Positions 1 to 10,733 of a DNA stretch of 64,000 nt are shown piece after piece; the first letter of the stretch is position 1, and each line of letters opens with the position of its first letter. Made by a program: the position numbers and the translations under genes. Below the pieces are notes generated by a model. It had not been told where the DNA came from, did no database searches, and worked only from the letters and a program-made list of their open reading frames with translations. Source of the stretch: Achatina immaculata. Taxonomy: Eukaryota > Mollusca > Gastropoda > Stylommatophora > Achatinidae. The stretch spans positions 4,904,996-4,968,995 of the forward strand of contig CM019713.1 in NCBI GenBank assembly GCA_009760885.1, written 5' to 3'.

Positions 1-1009
1 AGCTATACAAGGCCCCCCCCCCAAGAAATAAAACTGTACAGACGTCTCTGTACAAGCCCCCCAGTCAACAAGCTGTACAAGCCCTCCCTCTAAGTCAGCA
101 CGCTGTACAAGCCCTCCCCCAAGTCAGCAAGCTGTACAAGGCCCCCCGCCCAAGAAAGAAAACTGTACAGACGCCTCTGTACAAGCCCCCCCCCCAAAAA
201 AAAAACAAGCTGTACAAGCCCCCCTCCCCCATGTCAGCAAGTTGTAGAAACGTCCAAATCAGCAAGTTGTAGAAACGTCTAAATCAGCAAGTTATAGAAA
301 TGTCCAAGTCAGCAAGCTGTACAAGCTTCCCCCCCCCCCCCCCCAAGTCAGAAAGCTGTACAGACGTCTCACTCAACAAGCTGTACAAGTCCTCCCCCCT
401 AAGTCAGCAAGCTGTACAAGGCCCCCCCCCCAAGAAAGAAAACTGTACAGACGCCTCTGTGCAAGCCCCCCCCCCCCAAGTCAACAAGCTGTACAAGCCC
501 TCCCCCCTAAGTCAGCAAGCTGTGCAAGGCCCCCCCCCCCCAAGAAAGAAAACTGTACAGACGCCTCTGTACAAGCCCTCCCCCCTAAGTCAGCAAGCTG
601 TACAAGCCCCCCCCCCAGAAAGAAAACTGTACAGACGCCTCTTTACAAGCCCTCCCCCCTAAGTAAGCAAGCTGTACAAGGCCTCCCCCCAAGGAAGAAA
701 ACTGTACAGACGCCTCTGTACAAGCCCCCCCCCCCCCCAAGTCAGCAAGCTGTACAAACGTCCAAATCAGCAAGTTGTAGAAACGTCCAAGTCAGCAAGC
801 TGTACAAACGTCCATGTCAGCAACCTGTAGAAACGTCCAAGTCAGCAAGTTGTAGAAACGTCCAAGTCAGCAAGCTGTACAAACGTCCAAGTCAGCAAGT
901 TGTAGAAACGTCCAAGTCAGCAAGCTGTACAAACGTCCATGTCAGCAACCTGTAGAAACGTCCAAGTCAGCAAGTTGTAGAAACGCCCAAGTCACCAAGT
1001 TGTAAAAAA
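1..1009. repeat. composite GC-skewed minisatellite
   Basis: Two related repeat types alternate. Up to about 745 the units combine gtcagcaagctgtacaag, long C runs, and agaaagaaaactgtacag followed by acgcctctgtacaag. From 745 to 1009 a cleaner unit of about 24 bp, with the core gtcagcaagttgtagaaacg, repeats. The palindrome tgtaca occurs in almost every unit. Short open frames here (for example 300-662) are translations of the repeat and not genes. The array runs off the left edge of the window, so its full size is unknown. Confidence 0.9.
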
Positions 1010-1178
1010 TCAGTAACTGGTTTCTGGAACTGATGAAGTAAAGTCGGGCAGGCGTTATGCTCTGACCGGTCACACTCAAACATGTCGATATATCAAGAGA
1101 AATATGGGACCTAACACCATATCCCTTAGATACCTCATTGATATAATGGGACCATACTTACCTTTAATTTTAAGTAAC

Positions 1179-1855
1179 TGATACTCACCAAAAAAAAAAA
1201 AAAAATTAAGCAACAAATGTTCGAAGGTTTTCATTTTTCAGCTTAATTTTTACAAACTGTTTTCTCATACAGATACTAACAAGATAAGCAACATAGACCG
1301 TCTTGAGATGATCAGACGCCGTCTGAGTGATCTAGAAGTTGCAATTGCCTATGCCATTGGAATATTACAGGTTGGAACTTCACAGAACCGTGTTGATAGA
1401 TAGCTTGTGCTCAACAGAAATGTAATGCACAGAGCCTTCAGATGTTTTCAGGAAATTAACAACTGCCCTGTTTTGCTAAGGAATGGCCGACCACCTGCCA
1501 CACGCAGAAAGACTGTTTTTTTTAAATGCATTTCGTAGAAATAGAAAGTTAGAAAACGGCCTTCATGCAGCGACTTGGCTACAAGTTTCGACATTATTAA
1601 GTTGACTTTCATTCTAGAATACCCACGATCAGACCACTCTAATCACCGTCAGAGTCGCAGCGTCTGAACTGGGCAAGACAGCACAGCAGATGGAATGCAA
1701 ATCAATGGCGCCATGTTGACTTAATGACCATAGAAGTAGGATTTGAGGGGGGGGGGGGGGTTGACTTTAACGATGGTCGTCGACACGTCTGGAGACAATC
1801 TGGATAGAGGTTTGCTGGCTATGCTATTGTAGAAAATGGCACATTGTAACAGTTT
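1179..1855 (+). pseudogene. Tc1-like transposase, 5' half, decayed
   Basis: A broken Tc1/mariner-type transposase gene, which would encode the DNA-cutting enzyme of a cut-and-paste transposon. An A-rich inverted-repeat-like end near 1179-1215 (ending in gcaacaaatg) resembles the end of the intact-looking Tc1 element at 46753-48255. The translation from about 1290 shows the N-terminal helix-turn-helix region (QVGTSQNRV), then a linker NGRPPATRRKT, and around 1755-1835 the catalytic-core motif DGRRHVWRQSG. Stops and frameshifts are frequent. The gene breaks at 1855 and resumes at 2844 after an inserted element. Confidence 0.7.
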
Positions 1856-2843
1856 CTGGGCAAAGATAGATAATTCATCAGATAATTGTGAAAGAATTGA
1901 TTTAAAAGGCTTATGGCCCATAGTTGCCAGTAATAATGTTGTCAGATTATCTGCTCCTTTCTATGAGCCTCTCATTTTGCACGTTTTCTTTGTGAATCAC
2001 GGGTGTGAGGTGATGTAAGAGAAATCTTGAAATTTCGATGCAGTTTGGGTTAGAATGTCATGAGAGCTAATAGTGGAGTATCGGCTGTGTTATCTGTTGA
2101 CGAAATGTAGCCGCAGGGATTTTGAGAGATATTATATGCCACTCATCTGTGCACATCATCGTTGATAATCATCATCCTGTTCCGCCTAATAAAGGCTCCA
2201 TGTGTATAGAAGGAGTTCGTCTTATGGTGCTGTTGTGCCTCGTTTGAGTAAAAGTGTTCCTGGGTGTTATTTAGTCTGAAGAGTGAATATTCTATTCAGA
2301 CGATGTGTAAGAGTGTGACTTAACTTTAGTAATATATACAGGCCGGTGTAAGAGTGTGACTTAACTTTAGTAATATATACAGGCCGGTGTAAGAGTGTGA
2401 CTTAACTTTAGTAATATATACAGGCCGGTGTAAGAGTGTGACTTAACTTTAGTAATATATACAGGCCGGTGTAAGAGTGTGACTTAACTTAGTAATATAT
2501 ACAGGCCGGTGTAAGAGTGTGACTTAACTTTAGTAATATATACAGGCCGGTGTAAGAGTGTGACTTAACTTTAGTAATATATACAGGCCGGTGTAAGAGT
2601 GTGACTTAACTTTAGTAATATATACAGGCCGATGTAAGAGTGTGACTTAACTTTAGTAATATATACAGGCCGGTGTAAGAGTGTGACTTAATTTTAGTAG
2701 CTCTAGTATTTCACAGTGGTAAGCAGAAATAGTTAAACAGAAATATTGACAGTAGCAACAGTTAGTCATGCAAAGGTATTCATCTTAGCCTCACACAGAT
2801 ATAGTCATACACGTTTATCTTTACTGTTATAAGATACCGAAGG
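1856..2843 (+). mobile_element. MSE copy A: minisatellite-bearing non-autonomous element
   Basis: This 988-bp segment sits inside the Tc1-like gene and is bounded by the exact 8-bp direct repeat aacagttt (1848-1855 and 2844-2851), which I read as a target-site duplication. It has a left arm (1856-2304), a 41-bp tandem array (2305-2699) and a right arm (2700-2843). Both arms and the array recur in the same order at 29010-30994 (copy B), so the array is part of the element. There is no coding capacity, poly-A tail or clear terminal inverted repeat. The 8-bp duplication would fit a hAT-type transposase; a Helitron or pearl-like origin cannot be excluded. Confidence 0.7.
2305..2699 (+). repeat. 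41-bp tandem array inside MSE copy A
   Basis: About 9.6 copies of a 41-bp unit starting gtgtaagagtgtgacttaac and ending atatatacaggccg. Units are nearly identical; one has lost a T in the ttta stretch. The same unit, with a few fixed differences, fills the homologous position of copy B. Confidence 0.95.
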
Positions 2844-3340
2844 AACAGTTTGATGTCCGGGTAGTATCTTTGCAGGTGGTCGTACTGACATGCACGTCTT
2901 CAGAATGGGGATTGTGAATGTCCAAAAGTATCTGGACGAGGTCATCGGATCCCTCATTATACTCCATACGAGCCACCTTGGTGCTCACTTTATATTTACT
3001 GGGTACTCGTAAATTAAAAAGCTGTTCCTATCTTTGTTTTAAACGACAGTGTACCTCTACATAAGGCAAACAGTGTAAGTAAAGAGCTGAATGTCAGTAA
3101 CATCATGCGTCTTCTTTAGATTCTCTTTCTCCTGACCGTAACCTTATTGAAAAGGCTTGGAACATGTTATTCATGACATTCCTGAACAACTGAAGACACT
3201 TGTTGCGTTGGAAAATGCCCTAGAAGCTAAGTGGTTGGCAAATGTACAAATGGACTTCAGTATGCTTGTTGTATCAATCAGAATTCGTTATGGAACTGTA
3301 TTGAGACTGCTGAAACTATTGATAATAACAGATCATTTGA
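2844..3340 (+). pseudogene. Tc1-like transposase, 3' half, decayed
   Basis: Continuation of the transposase that stops at 1855. The translation from about 2850 reads PGSIFAGGRTDMHVF and then VNVQKYLDEV, the segment following the first catalytic region in Tc1 transposases. Near 3130 SPDRNLIEKAWNML corresponds to the NPIEHLWD motif that carries the third catalytic acid. Many stops separate these motifs, so it is a dead relic. The right terminal repeat is not recognisable, and a LINE-A 3' tail begins at about 3350. Confidence 0.65.
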
Positions 3341-3349
3341 GAAAATATT

Positions 3350-4022
3350 TTACCAGTCAGTCAGTCATTTGCATGACCTTTGCGGAAATTTGCCTCCCTA
3401 ACAGCTCTCCTGTAGGCCTCTCCGTTGTAAGCAAGATGCCCTGTTGCTGATGCATCCATTTCCGGATTATCAACGATGTATTGCAGCCATCTTCGCCTTG
3501 TTCTTCCTCTCTCTCTTTTTCCCTAATTGTATCCTTCCAAGACGGTCTTCTCCAAATTATCATGACGTTTAATATGTCCAAAATATTTTAGTTTTCTTTG
3601 TTTAATCCTCTTTACTAGCCAGCCTTCTTTAATATTCTTGTAATATGGATAAATTTGTTCTTTTTTGTTTCCATGATATTTGAAGAACTCTTCTGTAGCA
3701 TTCACATTCAAAAGTATGTGTTCCTCAGCTGTTTTGTTAAGTGTCCAGGTCCCACAGGCATATGTTGTGATGAGAAAAATGCATGCCTTTAAAAATCTTA
3801 TTTTTGTAGTTCTGTCTGCTCTTCTCCACAGATTCTTTAGTTGTTTTACTTTCTGAAGAGAAATAGATGTCCTCCTTTTAATTTCCCTCATTGTATCTCC
3901 ATTATTAGTTAGTAGTGATCCAAGATATTAAAAACTCTCCACTTTTTCCAGTTTTTCCTCATTGATACATATTTCACCTGCCTTATTTGTTTTGTCAGTT
4001 TTCATCAATTTAGTTTGTTCTT
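3350..4022 (-). mobile_element. LINE-A copy 1, 3' fragment
   Basis: 5'-truncated non-LTR retrotransposon on the minus strand. Its 3' end has the same boundary (ggacatgcaaat-like, then a tetranucleotide tail, here agtc repeats at 3355-3368) as seven other copies. Translation gives the RT C-terminal part (EIKRRTSISLQKVKQLKNLWRRADRTTK, TYACGTWTLNKTAEEHI) and the terminal KYFGHIKRHDNLEKTVLEGYN segment, with stops and frameshifts. It belongs to the endonuclease/RT group often found in mollusc genomes, probably RTE- or Proto2-related; the clade needs a tree. Confidence 0.8.
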
Positions 4023-4044
4023 TATCACTCGTAACAAGAATAGA

Positions 4045-4660
4045 CAGCGAGAGAAGAATGGATAGGCTTTCTTTTCTAACTACTTAAACATATGTCCATG
4101 AATCTTTAACAACAAAATTTTGCTATGTAATCTTTCGTGTGGCTTGTCCTTTCCAGAAGCTCCCTCTCACAGCCTTCCTGAATGCAATACGCTCGTGTGC
4201 AAGTTGACCAGCGTCCAGCAATGACATATTCCGACTTTCAACGATTTTCTGAGTCCACCCGCAGCGAAGTCGTCCCTTTTCTCTTCTGACTTTCTCCACT
4301 CACCTCTCCGAGCTGTTGTGTCTCTTGATGTGGCTGAAGTATCTCAGCTTTCTAATTTTTATGCTGTTAACAAGCCAGTTTTCTACGACACCTAATCCCA
4401 CTAGTATCTCTTTATTTGATTTTCATTCTATCCGTGATATTCTAAGTGCCCTTCTATAACATTTCAAATGCTGTTATTCTCTTTTCTAGTGATATGTTAA
4501 GTGTTTCGCATCCGTATGTTGCCACTAGGAATATGAAAGCTCTTAGTAAACATAAGCTTTTTTTAGACTGTTTAATCAACACAGAACTGGCATTGTCAGC
4601 CGCCAAACACTGATGGGAATACTGAAAATAGGATCGGAGCACTTTAGACTAATCGTCCCA
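4045..4660 (-). mobile_element. LINE-E 3' fragment (LINE-A relative)
   Basis: Minus-strand RT C-terminus distinct from LINE-A. It shows LCLLRAFIFLVATYGCETLN, then RRALRISRIE, and LVNSIKIRKLRYFSHIKRHNS, matching the thumb-to-C-terminal region of endonuclease/RT LINEs. It is decayed by stops and a frameshift near 4455. The 3' limit is unclear. Confidence 0.65.
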
Positions 4661-4680
4661 TGTGCAATGAGGATGATCTG

Positions 4681-5142
4681 TCGACTAACTAACTAACTAA
4701 ACTAATCTAACCTAACTAACCTAACCGAACCTAATCGAACCTAACCGAACCTAATCGAACCTAAGCGAACCTAACCGAACCGAACTGAACTGAACTGAAC
4801 TAACTAAACAAATTAAACTTAACTAACTAAACAAACTAAACTAAACTAACTAAACAAATTAAACTTAACTAACTAAACAAACAACACTAAACTAACTAAA
4901 CAAACTAAACTAACTAACTAAACAAACTAAATTAACTAACTAAACAAACTAAATTAACTAACTAAACAAACTAAACTAATTAACTAAACAAACTAAACTA
5001 ACTAACCTAACTAAACTAACTAACTAACTTAACTAAACTAACTAACTAACCTAACTAAACTAACTAACTAACCTAACTAAACTAACTAACTAACCTAACT
5101 AAACTCACTAACTAACCTAACTAACTTAACTAAACTAACATA
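4681..5142. repeat. degenerate (CTAAC)n-like array
   Basis: About 460 bp of ctaact, ctaacc and ctaaaca words with cctaaccgaacc variants at the left. Periods of 4, 5, 8 and 12 bp mix. It does not match the animal telomere unit CCCTAA. Confidence 0.9.
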
Positions 5143-5344
5143 ACATTAATCCTCACTCAACAGTCCAAATCTTTCTCCTCTCTGAGCTGAAACTTTTGTC
5201 TCAGACCCAGACTTAAACTTTCTACGTTCAACACTGACTTGAAGATCACGAACTCTGACAGAGAAAACAAGCATGGGCCAAACTCTAACACAAAAATTTA
5301 GAGTTATATCAAGGGTTAGATACCCTTGACTAAATACTGTCATA

Positions 5345-5393
5345 GTTTTAGCTTTTCAATATGCTATTCAAGTATTATTCTTAGAGTAATGAT
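5345..5393 (-). mobile_element. LINE-F fragment, downstream side of LTR-element insertion
   Basis: Reverse-complement translation gives ITLRIILE, a stop, then HIEKLK. This corresponds to FTLRLILEEHIEKQK in the LINE-F copy at 16849-17986. Together with 10279-10376 it restores a continuous reading across the LTR-element insertion: GFRKGRNCLDQI followed by ITLRIILE. Confidence 0.65.
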
Positions 5394-6072
5394 TAAAGCA
5401 GAATCACGGCGCCACTGAAGCAGGATTCCCCTTACAAGGAGACTACTGGTTTGATTGATTCTTCTTGTGGAGTACAGTTTCAACTTATAAGTTTCTTCTT
5501 GTTGCTGGTGTTCTAACCATCACCTAATTTTCTGTATTATACACTAAGAAAATACAACAAGACACCCAGGCTTTCCACTCCACAAAATTAGTACGAATAC
5601 AACAACTTAAACATAACTTGGCAGTCTTCCGACCAAAACAAACTGGTCAACAATGAGAATTTCCACAAAGCCGATTTGTTGTAGTTTATCATCAGACAAC
5701 ACACATTTATTACATAAATTCACAGCAACAAATGCCCGGCGTGAAATATCTACGCCACATGGGCAAGGAAAACCTTACAATGATTTATTCATACCAAAAA
5801 CCATACTTACAGGCTTACCAAGGACTGCAGCCACACAGAAAAAAAACAAACTAAACTAATTCTGACAACAAGACTCGCTCTACCCCATTCTCGTTCGCCC
5901 AACACGTCCATCCAGTTCAACTTTCCACACATAGACTGCTTACGACCGGCTTTTTCACACGGACCTTTCTAACGACTTTTTGCACACGGGCCTTCCTAAT
6001 GACGTAGTCTACGCAACACAATTTATTAGCGCTACACAATTAATCTCTGAACAGAATTGCTATTCTGTTACA
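5394..6072 (-). repeat. 3' LTR of the LTR retrotransposon
   Basis: 679 bp, with no difference from 9600-10278 that I could find by eye; a 68-codon open frame occurs identically in both. On the minus strand it begins TGTAACAGAATAGC and ends TTCTGCTTTA. An AATAAA (minus strand) lies near 6025. The 68-aa frame has no recognisable domain. Confidence 0.9.
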
Positions 6073-6078
6073 GAATAT

Positions 6079-6092
6079 CTCCCCACCCCCTA
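6079..6092 (-). other. polypurine tract
   Basis: Minus strand GGGGGTGGGGAGA, ending about 6 nt before the TGTAACAG start of the 3' LTR. This is the expected place for the plus-strand primer of an LTR retrotransposon and supports the minus orientation. Confidence 0.6.
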
Positions 6093-7084
6093 AAGGTAGA
6101 TATTTGGCCATCAAATATCTCCAACAAAAAATTACTAACTTTTACAGAAAACTCTCCAAAAAAATTAATCAAACTAATCACTATCCAACACAACCCTAAT
6201 TCTACCCACAAGGTGTACCAAGGTGTACAATATTCAAATAACTACCTACTCTTATGTGTATATTCAACGCTATGAGTAGTAACGTATAACATATGCAATC
6301 TCCATAACAACCTATCCTATATCTGGCACATGAGACTGTCCGCAACATGGACAAACAGGAAAATGAGTAAAAGGCAATCTGCCTTACAATAAGTCCTATA
6401 CACATGAAATCATACTCACAACATTCCACCTAAAACCTCAGCCATCAAGAAACCTAATTCCTCCACTACCAACAAATTTCCACTGCTAGAAACTCTTCCT
6501 AAATGAGATTCCATCTACATCAAAACGACAAAAATTTTTCCTACAATAAAACAAGTAAGGCTCTTGCTACACAAAACAAGTAAGGCTCTTGCCTTTAGAC
6601 TAATCGTGAGTGGTATTTATACTATTCCTACCCACTCAGTTTTCTCCATGCTGCACGCTTTTCCCAAGACCCCCGCTCAATGGTCTCAACCAACCTACCT
6701 TTCAAACAAGGGTACTCACTCTAGTAATTATTTCCTAAATACCAATCCTGGATATAACCCCTAGCTTATGCTGCTATAATATTCCCCCATCCCAACAGGT
6801 AGAGGTTTGCCTGTCAAAACTTTCAAAAAACCAATCTACTTATCTAAATTATAACTCCAGGCTAATTCAAAGATAATAATCGACTCTCAACATAGAACTT
6901 CATACTCTGACTATATCCATAAACTGTTCGTGTGACTTTCGGCTATACTCAGCCCATGTCCACTTCATATACAATCATCTATTTCTATTATGTGTGATTC
7001 CTCAATACACATACATAGAATAGGTAAACTCTGGTACCATAAATAATCTGCTATTACTGACAAATGCAGCCATATGCTGTACAT

Positions 7085-7560
7085 ACGCAGAATAGGTTCA
7101 TCTGGGTTACAATTATTAATCATCCATTCGTAAACATATGTAAATATCCATTAAACATATGCCGAACAGGCAAAACTTTGGTATCATATATAATCATCCA
7201 TTCTTAACATATGTAATCATCCATTAAACATATGCAGAATAGGCAAATCTTTAGGTATCATATATAATCATCCATTCTTAACATATGTAATCATCCATTA
7301 AACATATGCAGAATAGGCAAATCTTTAGGTATCATATATAATCATCCATTCTTAACATATGTAATCATCCATTAAACATATGCAGAACAGGCAAATCTTT
7401 AGGTATCATATATAATCATCCATTCTTAACATATGTAATTATCCATTAACATATGCAGAACAGGCAAAACTTTGGTATCATATATAATCCCATTCTTAAC
7501 ATATGTAATTATCCATTAACATATGCAGAACAGGCAAAACTTTGGTATCAGGCTAATCCA
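7085..7560. repeat. 74-bp tandem repeat inside the LTR element
   Basis: About six units containing catatgcagaataggcaaa and atcatatataatcatcca, spaced 74 bp apart (for example units at 7201, 7275 and 7349), with shorter variants at both ends. Confidence 0.9.
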
Positions 7561-9579
7561 CCTTTTATTTATCCCCAAAGGGACTGTGCCACGTACCATA
7601 TGTACGCGCAACAAAACAATGTAATATCTAGGTCCTTAAAAGAAAAAAGACCCCCTCTGGTAATTTCACCTAAGGCTCGTCACATGGAATCTGCATGTTC
7701 CGGCCTAGGTACCCAATCAGAGAACCACACCTGCTTGTGTAATCTCCTCATAACATCACATCCGTGGTAATAATGTCACATCCAAGGCAATGCTGTCACA
7801 TCAAAGATAAATAACCAATTTGAACATGGTAAATGCCATAACAATTGGCTATTAATAAGTCATCATCAGTAATGTCACCTTATTCAAGGCTACATGATCT
7901 ATCATCCATCCTAATTAACTACTAATAAATCCGTTATACAAAAAAATAACAGAGGAAAAAAAAATACATTCACTAATTGCTGCACAAGAACTATACAATC
8001 TATAAAAAATTATGCTTAATAGAATCTCCAACTGCAGCCTTCATCTCCCACGGAATTCTCATATGTAGCAATGATACTTCCAGGGCTTCTGGAACATTTC
8101 CAATGCACTGCATGACAAAGCCTAACCTCTTCCATAGTAACATGACTCTTTCTGGAAAAACTCAGACATGGAACCAATAATCTATAATAAAACAAAAAAA
8201 ACAATATTAGCAATATCCAATCCACTCAAAATAATCCAATCATACTGGCACCTAATACAGTCCAGAATAATTACTGTACTTTTTAGTTAAATAAGTTATA
8301 ACAGCAAATGGCAATCTTCCAGAAAAATTTTAACTAAGAATCCTCAGTTTTCTAGCACCTATCAGAGTAAAAAACTGAAATTAATGACATATACACTAAT
8401 GTCAAATATCCATATCATCCTTGCTAATGCAAAATCACAACAAAATGGTAAACTAAATGCTAATTAATTGCAATCCAGAAAAATTCCACATCAGAACAAA
8501 ATAATTGTCCCTAATGTATAAACACAATAATGTTCCTGAAATTTCTAGATAATCTATCCAGAAGAAGCATATCTGGCAACTTCCAATCAACAGAATGTTC
8601 ATTTCCAAAAACAAAATTTTTCCACAGGTGAAGGTAGTCCAAAATGTTACTATATCCCTCCGTATGAATGTCTGGTGACTTGATGAATCAGAACTACTCA
8701 ATTGTCCAACAAACTTCCAAAGAGAATGACAGTAAATAAATCCAACATTCACTATTTGCTATACTTAATAATGTTCAGTCTGCACAATCTGGCTTGACTT
8801 CTTGCTGAAATTTCAGAGGTCACAGTTAAGTTACAAATTGTTACCTGTCCCTTCCCACATAGTACCAACGAAATGTACCGTACAAGCTGCACTGGTTCCT
8901 GACAGGATACTGGTTCAGGATCAGCTTCACTGGACCGGATACAAGCTACTGGTATGGCTTTATCCACCATGCTGCCTAGGGCACAGGAGCTAGAGGTGCC
9001 CACCAAGATTCTGAGCGAGCCGGACATCGTCGCCGCCTTGAGTAGACGCCACCAAAGACTCGTCAACACACCCCTGACGCCAATTCGAAGGAAGAAAAAG
9101 GACGCCAATGCAACTCAACTCTTTTCCTAATCTAGACTCCTTTTCTTCTCCGGCAGAAGATGTCGGGAAGCCAATGCTGACAGAACTACCAACCGAAATT
9201 CGAACGCTAGCTAGCTAACCAACTCCAATCTTGACTCCTTAACTAACTACAAACCTATCAACTCCTAATCTATCTACAGTCAGCTTCCGAAACTTAAGCT
9301 AGCTATCTTACTCTACAACATATTTGCTGATGACCAAAACAGCAATCTGCCATATTTGAGAGCCGAAAACGAGGCCGAGGCAAACAGGTCATCGATCGAT
9401 AATCGTAATTTAGGGCATGGTAACAATAGACAAAACTTTGTGTGTACTACACAACTGGAGACAAAAATACTACAACCTGGAGACTTGCCAAGACTTCACA
9501 ATTAGAAGTATGAGCCGTGCATGAAACCAGCAGCCCACGAGCAACAACTAAAACACTTTGTGACAGACCGTGAAAGAAA

Positions 9580-9597
9580 GCGCTGGTCACGGCGCCA
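9580..9597 (-). other. primer-binding site of the LTR retrotransposon
   Basis: Minus strand TGGCGCCGTGACCAGCGC, starting 2 nt after the end of the 5' LTR. TGG pairs with the CCA end of a tRNA, and TGGCGCC is the start of the site used by elements primed with tRNA-Lys. Pairing beyond the first seven bases was not verified. Confidence 0.5.
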
Positions 9598-9599
9598 AC

Positions 9600-10278
9600 T
9601 AAAGCAGAATCACGGCGCCACTGAAGCAGGATTCCCCTTACAAGGAGACTACTGGTTTGATTGATTCTTCTTGTGGAGTACAGTTTCAACTTATAAGTTT
9701 CTTCTTGTTGCTGGTGTTCTAACCATCACCTAATTTTCTGTATTATACACTAAGAAAATACAACAAGACACCCAGGCTTTCCACTCCACAAAATTAGTAC
9801 GAATACAACAACTTAAACATAACTTGGCAGTCTTCCGACCAAAACAAACTGGTCAACAATGAGAATTTCCACAAAGCCGATTTGTTGTAGTTTATCATCA
9901 GACAACACACATTTATTACATAAATTCACAGCAACAAATGCCCGGCGTGAAATATCTACGCCACATGGGCAAGGAAAACCTTACAATGATTTATTCATAC
10001 CAAAAACCATACTTACAGGCTTACCAAGGACTGCAGCCACACAGAAAAAAAACAAACTAAACTAATTCTGACAACAAGACTCGCTCTACCCCATTCTCGT
10101 TCGCCCAACACGTCCATCCAGTTCAACTTTCCACACATAGACTGCTTACGACCGGCTTTTTCACACGGACCTTTCTAACGACTTTTTGCACACGGGCCTT
10201 CCTAATGACGTAGTCTACGCAACACAATTTATTAGCGCTACACAATTAATCTCTGAACAGAATTGCTATTCTGTTACA
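9600..10278 (-). repeat. 5' LTR of the LTR retrotransposon
   Basis: 679 bp, matching 5394-6072. On the minus strand this is the upstream LTR, so it should contain the promoter. The two LTRs are made identical at insertion, so their near identity marks a recent event. Confidence 0.9.
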
Positions 10279-10376
10279 TGATCTGGTCAAGGCAGTTTCT
10301 CCCTTTTCGAAATCCTACTTGTTCTTCTCTCATTGCAGTGTCTACTATATCTTTAATTATTTTCATATCATTCATT
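10279..10376 (-). mobile_element. LINE-F fragment, upstream side of LTR-element insertion
   Basis: Reverse-complement translation reads KIIKDIVDTAMREEQVGFRK and continues GRNCLDQI, the first conserved block of a LINE reverse transcriptase. The reading resumes on the other side of the LTR element at 5393. A LINE-A tail follows at 10373. Confidence 0.7.
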
Positions 10377-10672
10377 CATTCATTCATTCATTTGCATGTC
10401 CCTTGCGGAACTTTGCCTCCCTAACAGCACTCCTGTAGGCCTCTCAGTTGTGAGCAAGATGGCCTACTGCTGATGTATCCATTTGCAGATCATCAACGAT
10501 GTCTTGCAGCCATCTTCGCTTTGTTCTTCCTCTCTTTCTTTTTCCCATTATGTACCCTTCCAAGACGGTCTTCTCTAGATTACCATGACGTTTAATGTGT
10601 CCAAAATATTTAAGTTTTCTCTCTTTAACCCTCTTTGCTAGCCAGCCTTCTTCAATATTAAGTTTTTGCAGT
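10373..10672 (-). mobile_element. LINE-A copy 2, 3' fragment
   Basis: Has the standard LINE-A 3' boundary with an (attc)n tail at 10373-10391. It carries the last 90 or so codons (GKRKRGRPRRRW-type segment, now broken) and is cut at its 5' side next to a TA repeat. Confidence 0.8.
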
Positions 10673-10681
10673 ATGGCTACA

Positions 10682-10683
<2 letters not shown>

Positions 10684-10732
<49 letters not shown>
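10684..10732. repeat. (TA)n microsatellite
   Basis: About 24 TA dinucleotides. Confidence 0.98.

Positions 10733-10733
<1 letters not shown>

Larger units (their letters stand above)
6073..9599. other. interior of the LTR retrotransposon
   Basis: AT-rich, with no motif of retroelement proteins in any frame. The longest frames (8752-9108 and 9447-9689, minus) lack recognisable domains; the second overlaps the LTR and primer site. A 74-bp tandem repeat lies at 7085-7560. The interior is best read as structural RNA or packaging sequence, or as replaced coding sequence. Confidence 0.6.
5394..10278 (-). mobile_element. LTR retrotransposon, non-autonomous, with near-identical LTRs
   Basis: Two direct repeats of exactly 679 bp (5394-6072 and 9600-10278) flank 3.5 kb of internal DNA. 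Read on the minus strand the LTR starts TGTAACAG. A primer-binding-site-like TGGCGCCGTGACC lies 2 nt inside the upstream LTR (9597 downward). A purine-rich tract GGGGGTGGGGAGA lies just before the downstream LTR. The 4-bp direct repeat tgat (5390-5393 and 10279-10282) is the target duplication. The interior shows no gag, protease, RT, RNase H or integrase motif, so it is a LARD-like element mobilised by another element's proteins. A one-base shift of the boundary would give a 5-bp duplication. Confidence 0.85.

Noticed and set aside
2305..2699. 41-bp repeats as a possible CRISPR or promoter array
   Set aside because: No spacers; the array is part of a mobile element found twice.
4681..5142. 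True telomeric repeat
   Set aside because: The unit is not a regular CCCTAA or CCTAA and the period is mixed.
5653..5859. 68-aa frame present identically at 5653 and 9859 as a conserved gene
   Set aside because: It is identical because it lies in the two LTRs; no domain and no sign of selection.
8752..9108. 118-codon minus-strand frame as a gag remnant
   Set aside because: No zinc knuckle or capsid motif is visible and the opposite strand is similarly open.
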